From: Bradyrhizobiaceae bacterium | GTDB taxonomy: Bacteria > Pseudomonadota > Alphaproteobacteria > Rhizobiales > Xanthobacteraceae | Reading direction: 5' to 3' | DNA: 9,217 nt | Assembly: GCA_016793685.1 (NCBI GenBank) | Contig: JAEULX010000214.1 | Span: forward strand, 1-9,217 | Part shown: one piece after another, positions 1 to 6,259 of the stretch | How the letters are laid out: each line of letters begins with the position of its first letter | Numbering within the stretch: the first letter of the stretch is position 1 | Translations under genes and position numbers: made by a program | Notes under the pieces: model-generated | Told to the model about the DNA's origin: nothing | The model's input: the letters and a program-made list of their open reading frames with translations, nothing else | The model's database searches: none

Positions 1-40
1 CGCCCGCCTGGGGCAAGGGCAATGATTGTGCCCACGTTCC

Positions 41-1609
41 GTGATCCCTCCCCTCTCCCATCTCACCCGTCTCACCCGCGCCGGCTTCGTGTTCGCGCGC
101 GAGGGCGTGCTTGCTCTCGTCGATCCGATGCCGCTCCCGGCGTCGGCGCGCGCGGCCCTGCGGCTGGCCCGGCTGCTGGAGCGCTCGAACACCGCCCCCA
201 GCGCGAACCGCCTGTCGAAAGCGCTGAGCGCGCTCGGTCCGAGCTATGTCAAGCTCGGCCAGTTCCTGGCCACCCGCCCGGACGTGGTGGGCCCGGCGCT
301 CGCGGCCGATCTGGAAAACCTGCAGGACAGGATGCCGCCGTTCCCGCAAGCGGAGGCGGAAGCGGTGGTGGAGAACGCGCTCGGCGTCCCGGTCAACTCC
401 GTCTTTGCGAGCTTCGGCCCGCCGGTCGCCGCCGCCTCGATCGCCCAGGTGCACAAGGCCGAGATCGACACGCCGACCGGGCGGCGCAGCGTCGCCGTCA
501 AGGTGCTGCGGCCGGGGGTCGAGGACAGCCTGCGGGTCGACATCGACGCGTTCCGCTTCGCCGCCCGCCAGATGGAGCGGCTGTCCGCCGAAGCGCGCCG
601 GCTGCGGATGAGCGAAATCATCGCGACGCTCGCGCGCTCGGTCGCCATCGAACTCGACCTGCGGCTGGAGGCCGCCGCGGCCTCCGAGCTTGCCGAAAAC
701 ACCAAGGACGACCCGGAATTCCGCGTGCCGGCGGTCGACTGGGAAAAGACCGCGCGCGAAGTGCTCACGCTTGAATGGATCGACGGCACGCCGCTGTCCG
801 ACCGGGCGACGCTGGTCAAGCGCGGCCTCGACCTGCCGCAGCTCGGCCAGGTGGTGATCCAGAGCTTTCTGCGCCACGCCATGCGCGACGGCTTCTTCCA
901 CGCCGACATGCATCCGGGAAACCTGTTCGTCGACATGGACGGGCGGCTGGTCGCGGTCGATTTCGGGATCATGGGCCGGCTGGGGGCGAAGGAGCGCCGG
1001 TTCCTCGCCGAAATCCTCTACGGCTTCATCATCCGCGACTACCGGCGCGCGGCGGAGGTGCATTTCGAGGCGGGCTACGTGCCCTCGCACCATTCGGTCG
1101 AAAGCTTCATGCAGGCGATCCGCGCCATCGGCGAGCCGATCCACAACCGCCGCGCCGAAGACATCTCGATGGCGAAGCTGTTGACCTTGCTGTTCGAAGT
1201 GACCGCCTTGTTCGACATGCGCACGCGGCCCGAGCTGCTGCTGCTGCAAAAAACGATGGTGGTGACCGAAGGCGTCGCGCGCATGCTCGATCCCAAGCTC
1301 GACATCTGGACGACGTCGGAGCCGGTGGTGCGCGAGTGGCTGACCCGCAACCTCGGCCCCGCCGGACTGCTCGAAGACGCCGCCCAGGGCGCGGGCGAAC
1401 TCGGCCGTTTCCTTGCGACCGTGCCCACCCTGCTCGCCCGCGCCGCCCGGATCGCCGAGCGCATGGAAAAGACCGCCGGCGAGGGCATCGTGCTTGCCGC
1501 CGACACCGTCGCCGAGATCGAGGAAATCCGCACACGCCGGCACCCGTGGAGCACGGTCGCGCTGTGGCTCATCGTGGCGCTGCTGGCGGCGCTGCTGTTT
1601 TTCAAGTGA
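41..1609 (+). CDS. ubiB: UbiB, atypical protein kinase-like ubiquinone biosynthesis protein
   Basis: Member of the UbiB/ADCK/ABC1 family, membrane-associated ATPase/kinase-like proteins needed for ubiquinone biosynthesis. With the start used here (522 aa), the family-specific KxGQ motif (KLGQ) is at residues 71-74. The Ala-rich nucleotide loop AAASIAQVH, which replaces a normal kinase P-loop, is at 130-138, followed by the VAVKV lysine at about 154. The catalytic segment HADMHPGN is at 287-294 and the metal-binding DFG at 307-309. A hydrophobic C-terminal segment (about 500-521) is a likely membrane anchor. All landmarks are intact and the length is normal. The start is uncertain. GTG at 41 gives the N-terminus MIPPLSHLTRLTRAGF, which looks family-like, and overlaps an upstream-frame TGA as GTGA. 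A TTG at 26 behind a GGGCAAGGG stretch is the alternative and adds five residues. In alphaproteobacteria ubiE usually precedes this gene; it would lie left of the window. Confidence 0.94.
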   Translation: MIPPLSHLTRLTRAGFVFAREGVLALVDPMPLPASARAALRLARLLERSNTAPSANRLSKALSALGPSYVKLGQFLATRPDVVGPALAADLENLQDRMPPFPQAEAEAVVENALGVPVNSVFASFGPPVAAASIAQVHKAEIDTPTGRRSVAVKVLRPGVEDSLRVDIDAFRFAARQMERLSAEARRLRMSEIIATLARSVAIELDLRLEAAAASELAENTKDDPEFRVPAVDWEKTAREVLTLEWIDGTPLSDRATLVKRGLDLPQLGQVVIQSFLRHAMRDGFFHADMHPGNLFVDMDGRLVAVDFGIMGRLGAKERRFLAEILYGFIIRDYRRAAEVHFEAGYVPSHHSVESFMQAIRAIGEPIHNRRAEDISMAKLLTLLFEVTALFDMRTRPELLLLQKTMVVTEGVARMLDPKLDIWTTSEPVVREWLTRNLGPAGLLEDAAQGAGELGRFLATVPTLLARAARIAERMEKTAGEGIVLAADTVAEIEEIRTRRHPWSTVALWLIVALLAALLFFK

Positions 1610-1759
1610 CTTTCCGGGTGGTAGTCTGGAAATACGGATTTTGGACCACCAATTCAGACGGATCTTGCCGTACGGGCGAACGCCAAATGATGCGACGCAC
1701 TCCGGTTTGCGCTGCGAGCGCGATTGCCCAGATTAAACTCGGGCCGGCTTGAAAACCCC
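1610..1759 (+). other. ubiB-coaBC intergenic region with a weak nested inverted repeat
   Basis: This 150-bp gap separates two genes that often lie close together in alphaproteobacteria. It holds an imperfect nested inverted repeat: GGTGGT at 1617-1622 pairs with ACCACC at 1645-1650, and inside it AAAT (1630-1633) pairs with ATTT (1638-1641). No T-run follows, so it is not a standard intrinsic terminator. There is also an 8-bp palindrome CCGTACGG at 1668-1675 and a short hairpin GCGCT/AGCGC at 1709-1721. I could not support a sigma70 promoter or a strong ribosome binding site; only GAAAA lies just before the coaBC ATG. Whether coaBC has its own promoter cannot be told from the sequence. Confidence 0.3.
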
Positions 1760-2995
1760 ATGACTCTCCCGTCCAAGCGCATCCTTCTCATCATCTCCGG
1801 CGGCATCGCGGCTTACAAATCGCTCGACCTCATTCGCCGGCTGCGCGAGCGCGGCGCCAGCGTCCGCGTGATCCTGACCAAAGCGGCGCAGCAATTCGTC
1901 ACGCCGCTGGCGGCCGGCGCGATCGCCGGCGAGCGCGCCTTCACCGATCTGTTCGATGCGGTGACCGAATTCGACATCGGCCATATCCGGCTAGCGCGCG
2001 ATTGCGATCTGGTCGTGGTCGCGCCGGCGACCGCGGACCTGATGGCGAAGATGGCCGGCGGGCACGCCGACGATCTCGCCTCCACCGTGCTGCTTGCGAC
2101 CGACCGGCCGATCCTGATCGCGCCCGCCATGAATCCGGTCATGTGGAGCCATAGGGCCACCGCCCGCAATCTCGCTCAGCTTCAGGCCGACGGCGTCAAG
2201 ACCGTCGGGCCCAACGCGGGGGAGATGGCCGAGGCGGGCGAGGCCGGCACCGGGCGCATGGCGGAGCCGTTGGAGATCGTTGCGGCGATCGAGCGGCTGC
2301 TCGCGGCAACGGGCACCCCGCGCGGGATCCTGTCCGGCCAGAGCATCCTCGTCACCTCCGGCCCTACGCACGAGGCGATCGACCCGGTGCGCTATCTCGC
2401 CAACCGCTCGTCCGGAAAGCAGGGGCACGCGATTGCCCGCGCCGCGGCGGAAGCGGGCGCAGCCGTCACCCTCGTGTCCGGGCCCGTCAAGCTGCCCGAT
2501 CCGCCCGGTATGAAGGTCATCCATGTCGAGAGCGCGCGCGCGATGCTCGCCGCCGTCGAGGCCGGACTGCCGGCCGACGCCGCCGTCTTCGCCGCTGCGG
2601 TCGCCGACTGGCGGGTCGCCGAGGCCGGCACGCAGAAGACGAAGAAGACCACCGCCGGTCCGCCCACCCTCTCGCTGGTGGAGAACCCGGACATCCTCGC
2701 CACGGTCGCCAAGCGCAAAACCGACCGCCCGCGCCTCGTCGTCGGATTTGCCGCCGAAACCGAGCGGGTGGTCGAATATGCGCGCGCGAAACTCGCCAGG
2801 AAGGGCTGCGACTGGATCGTCGCCAACGACGTGTCGAAGGAGAGCGGCGTCATGGGCGGAGACCGCAACACGGTCCATCTCGTCACCGCGCGCGGGGTCG
2901 AGGCCTGGCCCAGCCAATCCAAGGAGGAGGTCGCGCGCGCGCTCGTCGCCCGCATCGCCGAAGCGCTGAAGGTGCCGGCGACGCCGGTCAAATGA
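1760..2995 (+). CDS. coaBC: Bifunctional phosphopantothenoylcysteine decarboxylase / phosphopantothenate-cysteine ligase
   Basis: Cytosolic flavoenzyme of coenzyme A synthesis, 411 aa. The CoaB domain joins 4'-phosphopantothenate to cysteine using CTP. The CoaC domain decarboxylates the product to 4'-phosphopantetheine using FMN. The N-terminal CoaC half shows SGGIAAYK (13-20), the active-site histidine in GHIRL at residue 75, and the PxMNxxMW motif as PAMNPVMW (122-129) with N125. The CoaB half shows VTSGPTHEAIDPVR, N215 followed by RSSGKQGHA, AAAVADW (278-284), a KTKK lysine cluster (293-296), and VMGGDRNTVHLVT near the C-terminus. ATG 1760 was chosen over an in-frame TTG at 1724 because it places His and Asn at 75 and 125, the E. 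coli Dfp numbering, and matches the usual N-terminus. The expected CoaC active-site cysteine (E. coli C158, ACGD motif) is not present: the corresponding stretch reads EMAEAGEAGTGRM. The stop overlaps the dut start by 4 bp. Confidence 0.96.
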   Translation: MTLPSKRILLIISGGIAAYKSLDLIRRLRERGASVRVILTKAAQQFVTPLAAGAIAGERAFTDLFDAVTEFDIGHIRLARDCDLVVVAPATADLMAKMAGGHADDLASTVLLATDRPILIAPAMNPVMWSHRATARNLAQLQADGVKTVGPNAGEMAEAGEAGTGRMAEPLEIVAAIERLLAATGTPRGILSGQSILVTSGPTHEAIDPVRYLANRSSGKQGHAIARAAAEAGAAVTLVSGPVKLPDPPGMKVIHVESARAMLAAVEAGLPADAAVFAAAVADWRVAEAGTQKTKKTTAGPPTLSLVENPDILATVAKRKTDRPRLVVGFAAETERVVEYARAKLARKGCDWIVANDVSKESGVMGGDRNTVHLVTARGVEAWPSQSKEEVARALVARIAEALKVPATPVK

Positions 2996-3444
2996 GCGAC
3001 CTCGCGGTCCGCATCCTCCGGCTGCCGCATGCGGCCGACCTGCCGCTGCCGGCCTATCAGAGTGCGGGCGCCGCAGGGCTCGATCTTCTCGCCGCCGTGC
3101 CTGCGGACGAACCGCTGACCATTCCGCCCGGCGGCCGCGCGACCGTGCCGACTGGGGTGGCGTTCGCTCTGCCCGAAGGCGTCGAGGCGCAGGTGCGCCC
3201 GCGCTCGGGGCTTGCGGCACGGCACGGCGTCACCGTGCTCAACAGTCCCGGCACCATCGATGCCGACTACCGCGGGGAAGTGATCGTCGTCCTCGCCAAT
3301 TTCGGTGCGGCCGGTTTCACCGTCAGCCGCGGCGCGCGCATTGCACAATTGGTGATCGCACCGGTGCTGCGCCCCTCGCTGCGCGAGGTCGGAACGCTCG
3401 ATCCGACGCCGCGCGGAAGCGGCGGGTTCGGCTCCACGGGATGA
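2992..3444 (+). CDS. dut: Deoxyuridine 5'-triphosphate nucleotidohydrolase (dUTPase)
   Basis: Cytosolic homotrimeric enzyme that hydrolyses dUTP to dUMP and pyrophosphate, keeping uracil out of DNA and supplying dUMP for dTMP synthesis. At 150 aa it has the normal trimeric dUTPase length and all five family motifs. Motif 1 is around AGLDL (28-32), motif 2 is PRSG (70-73), and motif 3 is GTIDADYRG (87-95) with catalytic D90 and the uracil-contacting tyrosine Y93. Motif 4 is RGARIAQL (113-120) and the flexible C-terminal motif 5 is RGSGGFGSTG (141-150). The ATG overlaps the coaBC TGA as ATGA, so the two are almost certainly one transcript with translational coupling. A coaBC-dut pair is a common arrangement in proteobacteria. 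Nothing appears truncated. Confidence 0.97.
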   Translation: MSDLAVRILRLPHAADLPLPAYQSAGAAGLDLLAAVPADEPLTIPPGGRATVPTGVAFALPEGVEAQVRPRSGLAARHGVTVLNSPGTIDADYRGEVIVVLANFGAAGFTVSRGARIAQLVIAPVLRPSLREVGTLDPTPRGSGGFGSTG

Positions 3445-3449
3445 CGCTT

Positions 3450-3472
3450 GGGACACGCTCCTCCCGTGTTCC
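3450..3472 (+). terminator. Hairpin just after dut, possible terminator of the ubiB-coaBC-dut unit
   Basis: An 8-bp stem (GGGACACG, 3450-3457; CGTGTTCC, 3465-3472; one G-U pair) closes a 7-nt loop and starts 6 nt after the dut stop codon. Placement and strength fit a transcription-end or 3'-stabilising hairpin. No real T-tract follows (GCCAGTTATT), so it is not a textbook intrinsic terminator; it may act with Rho or only protect the 3' end. Confidence 0.42.
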
Positions 3473-3512
3473 GCCAGTTATTCGCCGTCCCATCGACCGT
3501 TCACCCTCTGGA

Positions 3513-3537
3513 CTCTTCCGGTCGAAGTCCGGAAGGG
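3513..3537 (+). other. Second hairpin in the dut-divL intergenic leader, with an alternative fold
   Basis: CTTCCGG (3515-3521) pairs with CCGGAAG (3529-3535) around a 7-nt loop, extended by a U-G and a C-G pair to a 9-bp stem. An overlapping shorter stem, GGACT (3510-3514) with AGTCC (3526-3530), uses some of the same bases, so the two folds exclude each other. No T-run follows. The role is unknown; it lies about 200 bp before the divL start. Confidence 0.3.
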
Positions 3538-3733
3538 GGTACATTGATCTGATTCGTGTTGGCCGCCGGGTTTGCGGCGTGTGCCAGGCCGTTCGGAGTT
3601 GAGGACGGCTGTGTCGTTCGGGGTGGTTTTTCGCGTTTTGTATTTGGTCTTTTGGGGCGCCGGCTTCGCGCGGCGGCGCTGGTATTGAGCTTGATCGCCT
3701 CGGCGCGCTCGCGGGCCAGGCAGGGACGGTGCG

Positions 3734-6244
3734 ATGGCGAATGTCGCCTGTACGGCAGGGGGAAATTACCGATTGCGCCGGCGCATGCGCGGGCTGATCG
3801 GCACGACGGCGGGCGCAGTTCCGCTCACGATAGGTTCCGCGCTTGCGCAAGCCCCGGCCGGCTTCCCGGCAAACCACACCTATGCCCAGGCGCTTACGCA
3901 CCTCGATCCCCAGGAGCTTGCCGTGCTCGCCCTGGTGCTCGGCGTGTTTTTCTTTGCGGTCCTGACCGCGATCATGCTGGTGCGCACGCACAACCGCGCC
4001 GCTGCGCGCGACTCCCGCGCCCGCGCGGAAATCGCGTCGCTGCAATCGGACGTCGACCGGCTTGCGGCATTGCTCATGTCGGAGCCGCAGGTGCTCGTCG
4101 TGTGGACGGCGGGCGCCGACGAGCCGGAAATCATCGGCGACGTCTCGTTCATCGCCCCGCCGTTCACCCCGCAAGACGTTTTTAGCTTTGCGCGCTGGCT
4201 CGACGCCGATCTCGCCAGCAAGCTGATGCACGCGGTCGAACGGCTGCGAACGCATGGCGAGGCGTTCTCCTTGATGCTGACGTCGCTCGCCGGCCGACAT
4301 ATCGAAGCGGACGGCCGCGCTATGGGCGCGTTCGCCGTCATGAAACTGCGCGACATCACCGGCGCCAAGCATCAGATTGCCGAACTCGGCGACCGCTGCC
4401 ATCGCCTGCAGAACGAAGCTGACGCCCTGCGCAGCCTGGTGGAGGCATTGCCGTCGCCGGTTTGGATGCGGGACGCCTGCGAGAAGCTCATTCTCGTGAA
4501 TGCGGCCTATGCGCGCGCGGTCGATGCGCCCGATCCAGCAACCGCCATCGCGCAGGGGTTCGATCTGATCGGCCGGGGCGAGCGGGAGGATGGCAGGGGT
4601 GCCGCCGAGAGCGGCTATTGCGGACGCCTTCCTGCGATCATCGGCGGCAGCCGCCGCATGATGGACGTGATCGAAATTCCGATTGCGCGCGGCCGGGTCG
4701 GCATCGGCATCGACGCGAGCGAGGCCGAGCGCCTGCGCGCCGAGCTCGCCCACATGCTCGAGGCGCACCGCCGCACGCTCGACCAGCTCGCGACCGCGGT
4801 CGCCGTTTTCGACGTCGACCGCAAGCTCGTTTTCCACAACGCCGCCTATCGCACGCTGTGGGGACTCGATCCCGCCTTTCTCGAGGGTGGGCCGGGCGAC
4901 GGCGAGATACTCGACCGCTTGCGGGCGGCGCGGCGCCTGCCCGAGCAGCAGGACTTCAAGCTGTGGAAGCGCAACCTGCACAAGGCCTATCAATCGGCCG
5001 CGACCGAACAGCACGAGTGGCACCTGCCGGACCGGCGCACGCTCCGCGTCGTCACCACGGCCAATCCGCAAGGCGGCGTCACCTACCTGTTCGACGACAT
5101 CACCGAGCGGCTCGACCAGGAGCGCCGGGTCGACTCGCTGATCCGCGTTCAGGGCGAAACCCTCGACAATCTCACCGAAGCGGTTGCCGTGTTCGGAAGC
5201 GACGGGCGGCTACGCCTGTTCAATCCGGCTTTCGCCCGCCTTTGGAAGATCGCGCCGGCCGATCTGGCCGAGCGGCCGCATATCGAGGCGGTGATCGACC
5301 TGTGCCGGCCGTTGCACCGCGAGGACGCCACCTGGAGCGCGCTGCGGGCGGCGATCACGGCGCTCGATAAACGCGATCCCATCGCGAGCCGGATCGAGCG
5401 CAGCGACGGCAGCGTGCTGGATTTCGCCACCGTCCCGCTCCCGGACGGGGGAACGCTCGTCACCTTCCAGGACGTGACCGACTCGGTGAACGTGGAACGC
5501 GCGCTGCGCGAGCGCAACGAGGCGCTGATCGCCGCCGACGAGATGAAGCTCGACTTTGTCCACCACGTCTCCTACGAGCTGCGCTCGCCGCTCACCAACA
5601 TCATCGGTTTCGCCCATTTCCTCGGCGACCCCACCACCGGGCCGCTCACGGAAAAACAGGCCGAATACCTCGGCTACATCACCGCATCGACCAATGCGCT
5701 GCTCGCGATCATCAACAACATCCTCGATCTCGCGACGATCGACGCCGGGGCGATGACGCTGAACCTCGGATCGGTGGACATCCGCGCAACCATGGAAGCC
5801 GCCGCCGAAGGCGTCCAGGACCGCCTCGTCCGCGACAATATCGCCCTCGACCTGCGCGCCGCCCCGGACATCGGCAGCTTCGTCGGCGACGGCCGGCGCA
5901 TCCGGCAGGTTCTGTTCAACCTGCTGTCGAACGCAATCGGCTTTTCGCCGCGCGGCGGCCGCGTCGCGCTGCACGCCGAGCGCACCGACGAAGCGGTGGT
6001 GTTCAGGGTGAGCGACCAGGGGCCCGGCATTCCGGCCGAGATGGCGGATAAGGTGTTCGACCTGTTCGAGACGGATCCGCGCGGTTCGAGCCATCGTGGC
6101 GCCGGGCTCGGGCTGTCGATCGTCCGTTCCTTTGTCGAATTGCACGGCGGTCGGGTAAAGATCGAATCGGCGATTGGACACGGGACGACGGTGGTGTGTA
6201 CGTTTCCGCTTCCCGGGACAGCCGCGCAAACGGCTGCCGAATAG
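3734..6244 (+). CDS. divL: DivL-like multi-PAS sensor kinase with Tyr in place of the phospho-accepting His
   Basis: Membrane-anchored sensor kinase homologue, 836 aa. In Caulobacter, DivL is an essential cell-cycle protein at the pole that binds CckA and responds to DivK, so controlling CtrA phosphorylation. The N-terminus has a hydrophobic stretch ending ALAQA (about 20-40, signal peptide or first helix) and a strong membrane helix at about 62-84. Then come four PAS-like regions (about 108-215, 230-330, 345-460, 475-585); the last two share a TAVAVF / EAVAVF core. The dimerisation helix begins near 603 and reads FVHHVSYELRSPL, so residue 614, normally the H-box histidine, is Tyr. The ATP-binding part looks intact: N-box NLLSNA with N733, G1 DQGPGIP (761-767), G2 GAGLGLS (789-795). 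No receiver domain is attached. ATG 3734 follows AGGGACGG with fair spacing. The Tyr and the tsaE-amgK neighbour together support DivL over a generic PAS histidine kinase. Confidence 0.9.
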   Translation: MANVACTAGGNYRLRRRMRGLIGTTAGAVPLTIGSALAQAPAGFPANHTYAQALTHLDPQELAVLALVLGVFFFAVLTAIMLVRTHNRAAARDSRARAEIASLQSDVDRLAALLMSEPQVLVVWTAGADEPEIIGDVSFIAPPFTPQDVFSFARWLDADLASKLMHAVERLRTHGEAFSLMLTSLAGRHIEADGRAMGAFAVMKLRDITGAKHQIAELGDRCHRLQNEADALRSLVEALPSPVWMRDACEKLILVNAAYARAVDAPDPATAIAQGFDLIGRGEREDGRGAAESGYCGRLPAIIGGSRRMMDVIEIPIARGRVGIGIDASEAERLRAELAHMLEAHRRTLDQLATAVAVFDVDRKLVFHNAAYRTLWGLDPAFLEGGPGDGEILDRLRAARRLPEQQDFKLWKRNLHKAYQSAATEQHEWHLPDRRTLRVVTTANPQGGVTYLFDDITERLDQERRVDSLIRVQGETLDNLTEAVAVFGSDGRLRLFNPAFARLWKIAPADLAERPHIEAVIDLCRPLHREDATWSALRAAITALDKRDPIASRIERSDGSVLDFATVPLPDGGTLVTFQDVTDSVNVERALRERNEALIAADEMKLDFVHHVSYELRSPLTNIIGFAHFLGDPTTGPLTEKQAEYLGYITASTNALLAIINNILDLATIDAGAMTLNLGSVDIRATMEAAAEGVQDRLVRDNIALDLRAAPDIGSFVGDGRRIRQVLFNLLSNAIGFSPRGGRVALHAERTDEAVVFRVSDQGPGIPAEMADKVFDLFETDPRGSSHRGAGLGLSIVRSFVELHGGRVKIESAIGHGTTVVCTFPLPGTAAQTAAE

Positions 6245-6259
6245 TTGTACCGTTAGGGC

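Noticed and set aside
26..40. TTG at 26 as the ubiB start
   Set aside because: Adds five residues (MCPRS) that do not look like the family N-terminus; kept as an alternative because of the upstream GGGCAAGGG.
3..44. Possible tail of an upstream gene (frame 3, ending PAWGKGNDCAHVP, TGA 42-44) giving a GTGA overlap with ubiB
   Set aside because: Only 14 codons are visible and the residues do not match a UbiE C-terminus I recognise; another frame ends at 25. It is used only as weak support for the GTG start.
22..774. 250-aa plus-strand reading frame over ubiB
   Set aside because: Arg/Gly/Ala-rich low-complexity translation in a shifted frame over a fully motif-supported gene; a high-GC shadow.
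1707..1736. Promoter-like TTGCGC, 18-bp spacer, GATTAA before coaBC
   Set aside because: Only about half of the bases in each hexamer match the sigma70 consensus; not enough in GC-rich DNA.
1991..3220. 409-aa minus-strand reading frame opposite coaBC and dut
   Set aside because: Antisense to two genes with complete motifs, repetitive Arg/Gly/Asp composition, no recognisable domain.
3556..4185. 209-aa plus-strand reading frame starting in the dut-divL gap
   Set aside because: Most of it overlaps divL in another frame; composition is shadow-like and no family is recognised. The non-overlapping part is not separately supported.
3323..5071. 582-aa minus-strand reading frame opposite dut and divL
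   Set aside because: Stop-poor antisense frame expected at this GC content; no domain or motif seen.
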